Shown here in pieces: positions 32,633 to 41,339 of a DNA stretch of 64,000 nt. Positions within the stretch are counted from its first letter, which is position 1. Each line of letters starts with the position of its first letter. This DNA comes from Lachnospiraceae bacterium (GTDB lineage Bacteria; Bacillota; Clostridia; Lachnospirales; Lachnospiraceae). Location of the stretch: NCBI GenBank assembly GCA_014804645.1, contig JAAUZI010000005.1, forward strand, positions 60,381 to 124,380. Direction: 5' to 3'. The position numbers and the translations under genes were made by a program. The notes below the pieces were generated by a model. It saw only the letters and a list, made by a program, of their open reading frames with translations, searched no databases and was not told the origin of the DNA.

Positions 32633-32646
32633 TTGTTTCGAAACAA
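32633..32646. promoter_or_regulatory. LacI-type operator (perfect palindrome)
   Basis: TTGTTTCGAAACAA is a perfect 14-base palindrome with the central CG typical of LacI-family operators. It lies in the middle of the 468-base region between the regulator and the importer genes. Confidence 0.6.
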
Positions 32647-32736
32647 CAGAAAAATGAAGGCGTAGAAAAGTATACAAAATGCACAACAAGAGCAGAAAAA
32701 CAGGATATAATGTGTAAAATCTAACGAAAAATGTGG

Positions 32737-32765
32737 TTGACTTTCAAAATTTTGTATGGTAATTT
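32737..32765 (+). promoter_or_regulatory. promoter of the MalEFG-type operon
   Basis: TTGACT, 17 bases, TAATTT. The predicted start is about 32772, ten bases before the operator at 32782. Confidence 0.55.
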
Positions 32766-32781
32766 ATAGAAGACTAATATA

Positions 32782-32797
32782 CCGAAACTTGTTTCGG
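32782..32797 (+). promoter_or_regulatory. operator at the MalEFG-type transcription start
   Basis: CCGAAACTTGTTTCGG is a perfect palindrome built from the same GTTTCG half-sites, but in everted order. It sits just after the predicted start site, where bound repressor would block transcription. Confidence 0.55.
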
Positions 32798-32824
32798 AGA
32801 TGTGTATGAAGGAGGACGTATTTT

Positions 32825-34075
32825 ATGAAAAAGAAAGTTTTAGCATGTACTTTGGCAGCCATGTTGTCCGTTTCCATGTTGGCAGGCTGCGGCAGCGACA
32901 GCGGCAACGCGGGCAATGGCGGCAGCACCGGCGGGGATGTGACTCTGAAGGTATGGTGCCCGCAGAATCAGGTAGACACCGGCATTATGGAAGAACAGCA
33001 GAAAGCCTTTGCTGCTGCTCATCCCGAGTGGAACATCACCTGGGTAACTGAGATCGTGGGCGAGGACAACGCCAAGACTGAGGTTCTCAAGGATGTGGAC
33101 GCTGCGGCGGATGTATTCCTGTTTGCCTCCGATCAGCTGATCGAGCTGGTGGATGCAGGCGCTATCGCACAGCTGGGCGGAGAAGCCGAGAAGATGGTGA
33201 AAGAGACCATTGCTGATTCCGTTCGCGCTACAGCCATGGTGGGGGATGCAACCTATGCAATTCCTTTTACCCACAATACATTCTTTATGTTCTATGATAA
33301 GACCATCATGGATGAGAGTGATGTGACTTCCCTGGAGAAGATCATGGCGAAGGAAACCGCAGACAACGTATACAACTACTATTTTGAGTCTTCAGGCGGC
33401 TGGAAATTGGGTGCTTACTATTATGGAGCAGGACTGACCGTGTTCGGCCCTGAGGGTAATGATCTGGATGCAGGCGTAAACTGGAACAATGCAACCGGTG
33501 TGGCAGTTACCAACTATCTGATCGATCTGATCAACAACCCGAAATGTGCTTACGATGGTGAGATCGCTGTCAGCGAGCTGATTGAAGATCACAGACTGGG
33601 CGTGTGGTTTGACGGTTCCTGGAACTATGACACTTACAAGAATATCCTGGGCGATGATATGGGTATCGGCGTGATTCCCACCTTCAATCCCGATGGAAAC
33701 GATTATCAGCTGCTTGGTTTCTACGGATCCAAGGCGATCGGTGTAAATGCCCACTCTAAGAACATGGCGGCGGCAGTGGCTTTTGCAACCTTCCTGGGCA
33801 ATGAGGAGAATCAGATTCTGCGCTATGAAAAATCCGCACAGGTTCCTACCAATATCAATGCAGGTTCCAGCGATGCTGTTCTGGCCGACCCTCTGGCAGC
33901 AGTTATTGTAAAGGAGTCCAATGAGGCCAGCGTTATGCAGCCCTCTCACAGTGTATTCTCCTCCAGATATTGGACCTACGCAGGCGCTATCCCCACCGAG
34001 ATCAGAAGCGGTGAGATCAACAAGGGCAATGTGCAGGAGAAACTGGATGCTTTCGTGAAGGCTATGACCGAGTAA
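32825..34075 (+). CDS. extracellular sugar-binding lipoprotein (MalE-type)
   Basis: A 416-residue solute-binding lipoprotein, lipobox LAGCG, followed by a Gly/Ser/Asn linker. The fold is the MalE type: LKVWCPQNQVDTGIMEEQQK, then YAIPFTHNTFFMFYDKTIM and GVWFDGSWNYDTYKNILGDD. It should capture maltodextrins or a related alpha-glucan oligosaccharide, judged from the enzymes downstream. RBS GAAGGAGG precedes ATG 32825. A 12-pair hairpin follows the stop codon, which would favour higher expression of this gene than of the permeases. Confidence 0.9.
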   Translation: MKKKVLACTLAAMLSVSMLAGCGSDSGNAGNGGSTGGDVTLKVWCPQNQVDTGIMEEQQKAFAAAHPEWNITWVTEIVGEDNAKTEVLKDVDAAADVFLFASDQLIELVDAGAIAQLGGEAEKMVKETIADSVRATAMVGDATYAIPFTHNTFFMFYDKTIMDESDVTSLEKIMAKETADNVYNYYFESSGGWKLGAYYYGAGLTVFGPEGNDLDAGVNWNNATGVAVTNYLIDLINNPKCAYDGEIAVSELIEDHRLGVWFDGSWNYDTYKNILGDDMGIGVIPTFNPDGNDYQLLGFYGSKAIGVNAHSKNMAAAVAFATFLGNEENQILRYEKSAQVPTNINAGSSDAVLADPLAAVIVKESNEASVMQPSHSVFSSRYWTYAGAIPTEIRSGEINKGNVQEKLDAFVKAMTE

Positions 34076-34086
34076 TAAGTTCTGGA

Positions 34087-34115
34087 GATAAGGAAACCAT
34101 AGCGGTTTCCTTATC
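34087..34115 (+). other. perfect 12-pair intercistronic hairpin
   Basis: GATAAGGAAACC, five-base loop, GGTTTCCTTATC between the binding protein and the first permease. No T-run follows, so it is probably a 3' stabiliser of the binding-protein mRNA or a partial attenuator. Confidence 0.7.
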
Positions 34116-34143
34116 TTCCCCTAAAAATATGAGGAGGTTTTGT

Positions 34144-35541
34144 ATGGGGGCTTTGAAGAAGAATAATATACAGACAACTTCCGGGAAACCCAGCGATGCA
34201 AGTGTCGGTGAGGCAATCATAAAAGGAAATGCGCTCACAAAAGGCTCGCTTTTTGTCTTTGGCCTCGGAAATATTTTGAACAAGCAGTTTATAAGGGGAT
34301 TGATCTTCCTTGCAATCGAGATAGCCTATATTTTTTATATGGCAACATTTGGTGTCAGCGCCATCGGAAACTTTATGACGTTGGGAACCAAGGAGCAGGG
34401 ACAGAGCTACAATGAGGCTCTGGGGATCTACGAGTATACCGCAGGAGATAACTCCATGCTGTTCCTTCTGTATGGTGTCATCACCATTGTACTTACGCTG
34501 GCTGTTATTTTTATAGCCTGTATGTCGGCAAAGAGCGCTTACTGCACACAGCTGCGCAAGGAGCGGGGATTGCATATTCCCACCTTCAAAGACGATGTTC
34601 TGTCTGTCCGTGAGGAAAATATCCATACCGCACTGTTGGCGCTGCCCATTTTGGGTATTATCATTTTCACCATTGTACCGCTGGTATTTATGATCCTGAT
34701 TGCGTTTACCAGCTATGACCATGAACATCAGCCCCCCGGAAATCTGTTTACCTGGGTGGGATTGGATAATTTTAAGACCATGCTGGGCCAGGGCAGCAAG
34801 CTGGCGGCCACCTTCTGGCCGGTACTGAGCTGGACTTTGATCTGGGCCGTGTTCGCTACCTTCAGCTGCTTTATCCTTGGCATTATCCTGGCCCTGCTGA
34901 TTAACCGCAAGGGTACCAGGATCAAGGGTTTCTGGAGATTTATGTTTGTGCTGTCCATCGCAGTGCCCCAGTTCGTGTCTCTGCTGAGCATGAGAACGAT
35001 ATTCAACGCCAACGGCCCTGTGAATGTGCTGCTGCGGGAGATCGGAGTCATCGGTATGACGGAGTCTGTTCCGTTCTTTACGGACCCCACGCTGGCCAAG
35101 ATTACCATTATCTGCATCAACCTCTGGATCGGTATTCCCTTTACCATGTTGTCCACCACAGGTATCCTGCAGAATATTCCGGCGGAGCTGTACGAGGCGG
35201 CCAAGATCGACGGCGCCAGCGCCTTTGTGATCTTCCGGAAAATCACGATTCCGTATATTGTGTTTATCATGACGCCCAACCTGATTACATCCTTTACGGG
35301 CAATATCAACAACTTTAACGTAATCTTTCTGCTCTCCGGCGGCGGGCCTGACACGCTGGACTACTACTATGCGGGTAAGACGGATCTGTTGGTAACCTGG
35401 CTGTACCGTCTGACCATCACGCAGAAGGATTACAACCTGGGTGCCGTAATCGGTATTTTGGTATTCATTATTCTGGCTACTTTGTCACTGTTGACCTACC
35501 GGCACACCGGTTCCTACAAAGATGAGGGGGCGTTCCAATAA
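34144..35541 (+). CDS. sugar ABC transporter permease (MalF-type)
   Basis: A 465-residue permease with about eight membrane helices. An N-terminal pair (FIRGLIFLAIEIAYIFYMAT) and an extra cytoplasmic region precede the core. The EAA loop is LYEAAKIDGASAFVIFRKIT. Length and layout match MalF of Firmicute maltodextrin importers. ATG 34144 has AGGAGG six bases upstream, and the track start at 34129 would put that RBS inside the gene. The end overlaps the next gene by one base. Confidence 0.92.
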   Translation: MGALKKNNIQTTSGKPSDASVGEAIIKGNALTKGSLFVFGLGNILNKQFIRGLIFLAIEIAYIFYMATFGVSAIGNFMTLGTKEQGQSYNEALGIYEYTAGDNSMLFLLYGVITIVLTLAVIFIACMSAKSAYCTQLRKERGLHIPTFKDDVLSVREENIHTALLALPILGIIIFTIVPLVFMILIAFTSYDHEHQPPGNLFTWVGLDNFKTMLGQGSKLAATFWPVLSWTLIWAVFATFSCFILGIILALLINRKGTRIKGFWRFMFVLSIAVPQFVSLLSMRTIFNANGPVNVLLREIGVIGMTESVPFFTDPTLAKITIICINLWIGIPFTMLSTTGILQNIPAELYEAAKIDGASAFVIFRKITIPYIVFIMTPNLITSFTGNINNFNVIFLLSGGGPDTLDYYYAGKTDLLVTWLYRLTITQKDYNLGAVIGILVFIILATLSLLTYRHTGSYKDEGAFQ

Positions 35542-36392
35542 TGAAAGCGAAGAGATTTATTACCAACACATTTGTTCATATACTGCTGGCCATACTCAGT
35601 TTTATCTGGGTGCTGCCCATATTTTATGTGGTGCTGACCTCCTTCAGAAAGGAGGGGGGCTCTTACAAGAGTTATATCTGGCCCAGAGGATATACTCTGG
35701 ACAATTACGCCAACCTGTTTAAGCCTACCAGTCAGATCGACTTCTTCAGATGGTTTACCAACACGCTGGTAATCGCCATCTTCAGTACGATCGTCGCCGC
35801 GTTCTTCGTGCTGTGCGTATCTTACTGTATGAGCCGTCTGCGGTTCAAGATGCGTAAGCCCTTTATGAACATTGCTCTGATACTGGGCATGTTCCCCGGC
35901 TTTATGTCCATGATCGCCGTGTACTATATCCTGAAGGGTCTGGGATTCTTGGAGACAGGTGTATTAAAGCAGGTGGCGCTGGTCATGGTGTATTCGGGAG
36001 GCGCCGGACTGGGTTTCTATATGGCAAAGGGTTTCTTTGACACCATACCCAAAACCATAGATGAGGCGGCCTACATTGATGGGGCCACCAAGTGGGATAC
36101 ATTTATCCATGTGACGATCCCCATGTCCAAGCCGATTATCACTTACACGTTGATTACCACTTTCATGGGTCCCTGGGTAGATTATATTTTTGCCAAGGTT
36201 ATCATGGGCAATGACACTAAGTACTATACCATTGCCATCGGTCTGTGGACCATGCTGGAGAAGGAATATGTCGAGACCTTCTATACGCAATTCTATGCGG
36301 GCTGCGTATTGATATCCATTCCCATTTCCATTCTGTTCGTGCTGACACAGAGATGCTATGTGGAAGGATTGTCGGGAGCTGTGAAGGGATAA
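35541..36392 (+). CDS. sugar ABC transporter permease (MalG-type)
   Basis: A 283-residue permease with six helices. The EAA loop is IDEAAYIDGATKWDTFIHVT. It pairs with the preceding permease. No MalK/MsmK ATPase is in the window, so the importer probably uses a shared ATPase encoded elsewhere, as is common in Firmicutes. A strong terminator follows. Confidence 0.92.
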   Translation: MKAKRFITNTFVHILLAILSFIWVLPIFYVVLTSFRKEGGSYKSYIWPRGYTLDNYANLFKPTSQIDFFRWFTNTLVIAIFSTIVAAFFVLCVSYCMSRLRFKMRKPFMNIALILGMFPGFMSMIAVYYILKGLGFLETGVLKQVALVMVYSGGAGLGFYMAKGFFDTIPKTIDEAAYIDGATKWDTFIHVTIPMSKPIITYTLITTFMGPWVDYIFAKVIMGNDTKYYTIAIGLWTMLEKEYVETFYTQFYAGCVLISIPISILFVLTQRCYVEGLSGAVKG

Positions 36393-36415
36393 TCCCTGTA
36401 GGTTCTGTCAGAGAC

Positions 36416-36466
36416 GAGGGCCGCTGCGAAAATAAGCGTATTTATTTTGCAGCGGCTCTCTTTTTG
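36416..36466 (+). terminator. strong intrinsic terminator after the importer genes
   Basis: A stem of about 19 pairs (GCCGCTGC-g-AAAATAA against TTATTTT-GCAGCGGC) with a six-base loop, followed by TTTTT. It should end most importer transcripts, so the enzyme genes downstream need readthrough or their own promoter. Confidence 0.9.
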
Positions 36467-36523
36467 TTCAATGCGGTATTTTATGGAGACTTTTTCTATT
36501 TGAGCAATATCGCAGACACAGTG

Positions 36524-36544
36524 GTAGTTGGCAAAGCCAACTAC
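36524..36544 (+). other. nine-pair hairpin before the pullulanase gene
   Basis: GTAGTTGGC, AAA, GCCAACTAC: a perfect stem with a three-base loop, 22 bases upstream of ATG 36567 and just before its RBS. No T-run follows. It could modulate translation of the pullulanase. Confidence 0.55.
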
Positions 36545-36566
36545 AGATATGCATGAGGGGATTTGA

Positions 36567-38549
36567 ATGAAAAAATTTCAGTATTCCAAAGAGTTTGATA
36601 CAGAATATGGCTATGACGGAAAGGACCTGGGAATGGTCTGCACCTCTCAGGAGACAGACTTTAAACTGTGGGCGCCCTTTGCCGACAGTGTGGAACTGTG
36701 CCTGTATGAGAACGGGGACAGGGAGACCGAGCGTTGTCGCCTTTTGAATATGGAAAAGGGGGAACGGGGAGTCTGGCACCTGCGTCTGGAGGGAGATTTT
36801 CACGGCTATTACTATGACTACCATATCTGGACAAAAGGGGAATGTGTGCAGACTGCGGACCCATATGCCGTGGGTTGCGGCTGCAATGGCTACCGCAGTA
36901 TGGTGGTGAATCTGGAGCGCACCAACCCGGAGGGATTTGAGAGGGACGAGGTTCCTCCCAGGCCCGTGGAAAATATTATCTATGAACTGCATATCAAGGA
37001 TTTTTCCCATGATCCCGACAGCGGTATACCTCGGGAGTACCGGGGAAAATACAAGGCGTTTACGATGCAGGAGGGAAACGGGGAGTATCCCACATGTGTG
37101 GCTTACCTGAAAGAGCTGGGTATCACCCACGTACATCTGTTGCCATTTTTTGATTACGGATGGCTGGACGAGGAGGGCAATGAGGAGCAGTTTAACTGGG
37201 GCTATGATCCAGTGAATTACAATGTGCCGGAGGGTTCTTATGCCACGGACGCATGTGACGGCACGGTGCGTATAAAGGAGTGTAAGGAGATGATTCAAGC
37301 CCTGCATCGGGCAGGTATCCGGGTGGTTATGGATGTGGTGTACAATCACACCCATGACGCGGATTCCTGGCTGGAAAGAACGGCGCCGGGATATTACTGC
37401 CGCCGTCTGAAGGACGGCACGCTTTCCAACGGCTCCGCCTGTGGCAGCGATATGGCGGTGGGCAGGAAGATGGTGGATAACTATATTGTCAATTCTGTGA
37501 TGTACTGGGCCAGGGAGTATCATCTGGACGGTTTTCGATTTGACCTGATGGGGTTGCTCACGGTGGAACTGATGAATCGGATTCGTCAGGAGCTGGACCG
37601 GGAGTTCGGGAAAGGGGAGAAACTGCTGTACGGGGAACCCTGGAGAGCGGCGGAATCCCCCATGGAGAAAGAGACCCGTGCTGCCCTGAAAGAGAATATC
37701 AAGTATCTGGACGAGGGAATAGCCGTCTTCAGTGACGATACCCGGGATATAATCAAGGGGCATGTGTTTTACGAAGAGGAGCCGGGTTTTGTGAACGGCG
37801 GAAAGAATTTGGAGAAGAAGGTGCTGCAGGCTGTGACCGGGTGGTGTACGGACACTTACGGCCAGGGTGGATTCCGGCCTAAAAGCTGCGCTCAGATTAT
37901 CAACTATGTGTCCGCCCACGACAATTTCACCCTGTGGGATAAGCTGGTCATGTGTCTTCATGGAAAGGGCGCCGACTACGCCAGACCCTATGAGGACGTA
38001 CAGTGTGCCAACAAGCTGGCGGCTATGATCTATTTTACCTGTCAGGGCAGTCTTTTCTTCCAGGCGGGGGAGGAGTTCGGACGCACTAAGCTGGGGGATG
38101 GCAACAGTTACCGCTCTCATCCCAGAATCAATATGTTGAGATGGCGGCAGACTGTGGAGTATGGGGAGCTGCTGGAGTATTACAGAGGACTGATACGGCT
38201 GCGCAAGCGGCTGCCGGGACTCTGCGACAAGAGCGCCGCAGCGGCAGAGCGGATTTTGGAGAGGGAGATACTCGGGCCGGGAGTGGTGGCTTATCGCATG
38301 GACAACCGCCCCGGGGAAGACTGGAAGAAACATGCCGACACAGCGCAGGAGTGGGGCTGGCCGGAGATATTCGTAGCCTACAACGCTTCGGATAAGGCGG
38401 CGTCGATTGATTTGCCCCAGGGGCAATGGAATGTTTTGGCGGACGGGCAGCAGGCGGACTATACCTGTGAGATGCAGATTCGGCGGGAGGGCATGATCTC
38501 TGTTCCCCCCTGCAGCGGCATGATTATGGGACGCGCGTTGGGAGCGTAG
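36567..38549 (+). CDS. pulA: type I pullulanase (GH13)
   Basis: A 660-residue alpha-1,6-debranching enzyme. A CBM48-like N-terminus (about 10-110) leads to the catalytic barrel. FNWGYDPVNYNVPEGSYAT is the type I pullulanase signature. Other GH13 regions are DVVYNHTHD, DGFRFDLMG with the nucleophile Asp, LLYGEPW with the acid/base Glu, and VSAHDNFTLWDK. There is no signal peptide, so it acts inside the cell on imported branched oligosaccharides. RBS GAGGGG precedes ATG 36567. Confidence 0.92.
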   Translation: MKKFQYSKEFDTEYGYDGKDLGMVCTSQETDFKLWAPFADSVELCLYENGDRETERCRLLNMEKGERGVWHLRLEGDFHGYYYDYHIWTKGECVQTADPYAVGCGCNGYRSMVVNLERTNPEGFERDEVPPRPVENIIYELHIKDFSHDPDSGIPREYRGKYKAFTMQEGNGEYPTCVAYLKELGITHVHLLPFFDYGWLDEEGNEEQFNWGYDPVNYNVPEGSYATDACDGTVRIKECKEMIQALHRAGIRVVMDVVYNHTHDADSWLERTAPGYYCRRLKDGTLSNGSACGSDMAVGRKMVDNYIVNSVMYWAREYHLDGFRFDLMGLLTVELMNRIRQELDREFGKGEKLLYGEPWRAAESPMEKETRAALKENIKYLDEGIAVFSDDTRDIIKGHVFYEEEPGFVNGGKNLEKKVLQAVTGWCTDTYGQGGFRPKSCAQIINYVSAHDNFTLWDKLVMCLHGKGADYARPYEDVQCANKLAAMIYFTCQGSLFFQAGEEFGRTKLGDGNSYRSHPRINMLRWRQTVEYGELLEYYRGLIRLRKRLPGLCDKSAAAAERILEREILGPGVVAYRMDNRPGEDWKKHADTAQEWGWPEIFVAYNASDKAASIDLPQGQWNVLADGQQADYTCEMQIRREGMISVPPCSGMIMGRALGA

Positions 38550-38570
38550 ATATGCAGAGAAGAGGAAGCT

Positions 38571-40559
38571 ATGAAATTTCAATATGGAAAACAAGACTGG
38601 AAAACCTTTGAGAGGGGCGAGGAGAACTGTTATCTCATGACAAATGGGCTGGGGGGCTTTTCCTCCCTCAGTATGATTGCCTCCTGCAGCAGGGGAGACC
38701 AAGCCGTGCTGATGGCCTGCACCCACTCCCCCAATCACCGCTACAACATGGTCCACCGGCTGGAGGAGACCCTGGAACTGGGCGATATGCCCTATCCTTT
38801 CAAGCGGGTCTTTCTCTCCAGTCAGGACTTTCAGTGCCACGAAAAGCGCGAGAATGGATATGGCCTGCAGACTGGCTTTTCCTATGAGGATTATCCGGTG
38901 TGGACCTATTTGACGGAGGGCGTGGAGGTGGTGCGCACCCTGGCTCTGATGCAGGGCAGAAATGTGGTGGGCGTCTCCTATCGGATCAGAAACCGCTCTC
39001 AGCACGCTGTGACGCTGAGAGTGCGGCCTCATCTGCAGTTCGTTCCCAAAGGGCAGCGCCTGTCTGTGGGTCAGGAGTTTTTGTTTGCGGAGAACAGGAT
39101 TACCTCCAACGGGCAGACGCTGTTTCTGCGCACCAACGGAGTGTGTCAGGAGATACCGACTCAGTACCATGAGGACCTGTACTATCAGGATGATGTGAAG
39201 GACGGTAAGATGGCTCTGGGGCGCACGGCGGTAAACCATGAGATTTATTTTACCGTTGAGCAGGGACAGGAAGAATCGTTGGAGATTGTGTACGGGATGG
39301 AGGAAAATCTGCCCCATATGACGGAAATCCTGCAGAACGTTTCGGACCACCGGAAAAACTTGCAGGAGAGATTTCACGATGAGACCGCAAGGGCACTGGC
39401 AGCCAGTGCGGATCAGTTTATTTCCTATCGGGAGTCCACGAGACAGAAGACGATTTTGGCGGGATTTCCTTTCTTTGAGGATTGGGGGAGAGACACCATG
39501 ATCGCGCTGGTAGGGTGCTGTCTGTCCACCGGGCAGTACGATACGGCACAGAGCATTCTGCGGACTTTTATGGCGCATTGCCGCAGAGGACTTATGCCGA
39601 ATTTGTTCCCGGAAGGGACACAGGCGCCTGCGTATAATACTGTGGACGCCGCACTGCTGTTCATTCTGGCTGTATATGAGTATCTGCGCAGAACGGGGGA
39701 CAATGTTTTTGTGAGACAGGCATATCCGGTGATGCAGGATATTATCAGGTGGTATGCGAAGGGGACAGACTATGGGATCCACATGGATCAGGACGGTCTG
39801 ATCTCGGCGGGGCAGGGATACGATCAGGTGACGTGGATGGATGTGCGGGTGGAAGACATCCTTCCCACGCCCCGTCACGGAAAGCCGGTGGAGATCAATG
39901 CCTATTGGTACAATGCGCTGCGCATTATGGAGGAGCTTTCCCGGGGACAGACACGGGAGACTGGGAAACAGTCTCGGGAGGGTCAGTTCCAGGACGAGAT
40001 AGACTACGGCGCTATGGCTGACAGAGTGTACGCTGTGTTTGAGACCTTGTACTGGAATCCAGAGAAAGAGTGTCTCAGGGATGTGATCTCCGGCACGGCG
40101 GCGGACAATCAGGTGCGGTGCAACCAGATCTGGGCGGTGTCTCTGCCTTTTTCCCTGCTTTCCAGAGAAAAGGAAATACAGGTGGTGGAGGCCGTGTACC
40201 GCAAGCTTTACACGCCGGTGGGACTGCGGACTCTGGCTCCCGAGGACGACCAGTTCCATCCCTTTTACGGCGGGGCGCAGCTGGACCGGGATCTGGCGTA
40301 TCATCAGGGGACTGTGTGGACATTTCCTCTGGGGGGATATTATCTGGCGTATTTGAAGGTGCATGACTACTCCCGGCAGGCCAAGGCCTATGTCAAGGAG
40401 CAGTTGAGAGGAATCGAGACAGCTCTGCGCGAGGGCTGTGTGGCTCAGCTGCCGGAGATATACGACGGCGGCAATCCGGTAAGCTCCAAGGGCTGTTTTG
40501 CCCAGGCCTGGAGCGTTGGCGAGATTTTAAGAGTTTACGAGGTGCTGGAGCATGTATGA
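38571..40559 (+). CDS. amylo-alpha-1,6-glucosidase (glycogen debranching type)
   Basis: A 662-residue protein with an N-terminal beta-rich domain (about 10-270) and a C-terminal (alpha/alpha)6 GDE_C domain of GH133 type. Signature FPFFEDWGRDTMIALVG, then PNLFPEGTQAPAYNTVDAAL and TWMDVRVEDILPTPRHGKPV. It should remove single alpha-1,6-linked glucose stubs left in branched glucan, complementing pullulanase. No signal peptide. It overlaps the HAD gene by eight bases. Confidence 0.88.
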   Translation: MKFQYGKQDWKTFERGEENCYLMTNGLGGFSSLSMIASCSRGDQAVLMACTHSPNHRYNMVHRLEETLELGDMPYPFKRVFLSSQDFQCHEKRENGYGLQTGFSYEDYPVWTYLTEGVEVVRTLALMQGRNVVGVSYRIRNRSQHAVTLRVRPHLQFVPKGQRLSVGQEFLFAENRITSNGQTLFLRTNGVCQEIPTQYHEDLYYQDDVKDGKMALGRTAVNHEIYFTVEQGQEESLEIVYGMEENLPHMTEILQNVSDHRKNLQERFHDETARALAASADQFISYRESTRQKTILAGFPFFEDWGRDTMIALVGCCLSTGQYDTAQSILRTFMAHCRRGLMPNLFPEGTQAPAYNTVDAALLFILAVYEYLRRTGDNVFVRQAYPVMQDIIRWYAKGTDYGIHMDQDGLISAGQGYDQVTWMDVRVEDILPTPRHGKPVEINAYWYNALRIMEELSRGQTRETGKQSREGQFQDEIDYGAMADRVYAVFETLYWNPEKECLRDVISGTAADNQVRCNQIWAVSLPFSLLSREKEIQVVEAVYRKLYTPVGLRTLAPEDDQFHPFYGGAQLDRDLAYHQGTVWTFPLGGYYLAYLKVHDYSRQAKAYVKEQLRGIETALREGCVAQLPEIYDGGNPVSSKGCFAQAWSVGEILRVYEVLEHV

Positions 40560-41325
40560 CAATTATATTTTCGATCTGTACGGAACGCTGGCGGATATCC
40601 GTACCAATGAGAACAAGGCGTATCTGTGGGCGAAGATGAGTGAATTATATGCCTCTTTGGGGGCTGCCTATACCCCATTACAGTTGCGCCGGGCATTTCG
40701 GCGTCTGGAGGAGGAGAGCACTCTGCGGGCACAGAAGAAGGCCGCGGATTTCGGTCAGAGAGATGTGCTGGTGGAGCCGGATCTGACAGGGGTTTTTCAG
40801 AGAATGTTCCGGGAGAAGGGTGTGTCTTGCGACCGACAGACGGCCCGGATGACGGCAATTTTTTTTCGTACCTTGTCCAGGCAGCTGCTAATGGTGTATG
40901 ATGGGGTAAAGGATACGCTGGGAGAGCTTAAAGCCAGAGGAAAACATCTGTATCTGCTGTCCAACGCCCAGAGTGATTTCACCAGGCCGGAGCTGGAGAT
41001 GCTGGGGCTTACGGACTGCTTTGACGGCATTTTGATCTCCTCCGAGGAGGGGTGCAAAAAGCCCTGTGAGGCCTTTTTTCGCAGACTGTTGGAGCGGTAT
41101 GATTTAAGTCCGGCGAGCTGCCTTATGGTGGGGAACGATATGAATTCGGACATTGTCGGGGCGGCTGGTGTGGGGATGGACAGTCTGTATATTCATACGG
41201 ATACCTCCCCCGGCTGCGAGGGCAAATACAGCCCTACCTACTGCGTGATGGACGGGGACTGGAAAAAGGTGGCTGATATCCTGCTGGGCAGCGGCGGATA
41301 CACGGAGCGAGAAAAACGAGGATAG
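40552..41325 (+). CDS. HAD family hydrolase
   Basis: A 257-residue haloacid dehalogenase-like phosphatase. Motif I is YIFDLYGTLADI (nucleophile Asp and acid Asp/Tyr variant: D-L-Y-G-T), motif II LYLLSNAQ, motif III Lys in EEGCKKP, motif IV MVGNDMNSDIVGA. The DLYGT form is common in phosphatases or non-phosphatase HADs, so activity is not certain. Its position suggests sugar-phosphate recycling in glucan use. Confidence 0.88.
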   Translation: MYDNYIFDLYGTLADIRTNENKAYLWAKMSELYASLGAAYTPLQLRRAFRRLEEESTLRAQKKAADFGQRDVLVEPDLTGVFQRMFREKGVSCDRQTARMTAIFFRTLSRQLLMVYDGVKDTLGELKARGKHLYLLSNAQSDFTRPELEMLGLTDCFDGILISSEEGCKKPCEAFFRRLLERYDLSPASCLMVGNDMNSDIVGAAGVGMDSLYIHTDTSPGCEGKYSPTYCVMDGDWKKVADILLGSGGYTEREKRG

Positions 41326-41339
41326 TCAGGAAGGAATAG

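Noticed and set aside
36467-36556. Aromatic-rich frame (FYGDFFYLSNIADTVVVGKA) before the pullulanase
   Set aside because: It runs through the terminator hairpin, has no RBS, and half of it is the inverted repeat GTAGTTGGC/GCCAACTAC.
36468-40364. Minus-strand ORF of 1298 aa opposite the pullulanase and debranching genes
   Set aside because: It is a shadow frame in GC-rich coding DNA. Its His/Arg/Leu-rich translation has no domains, and the plus strand encodes clear enzymes.
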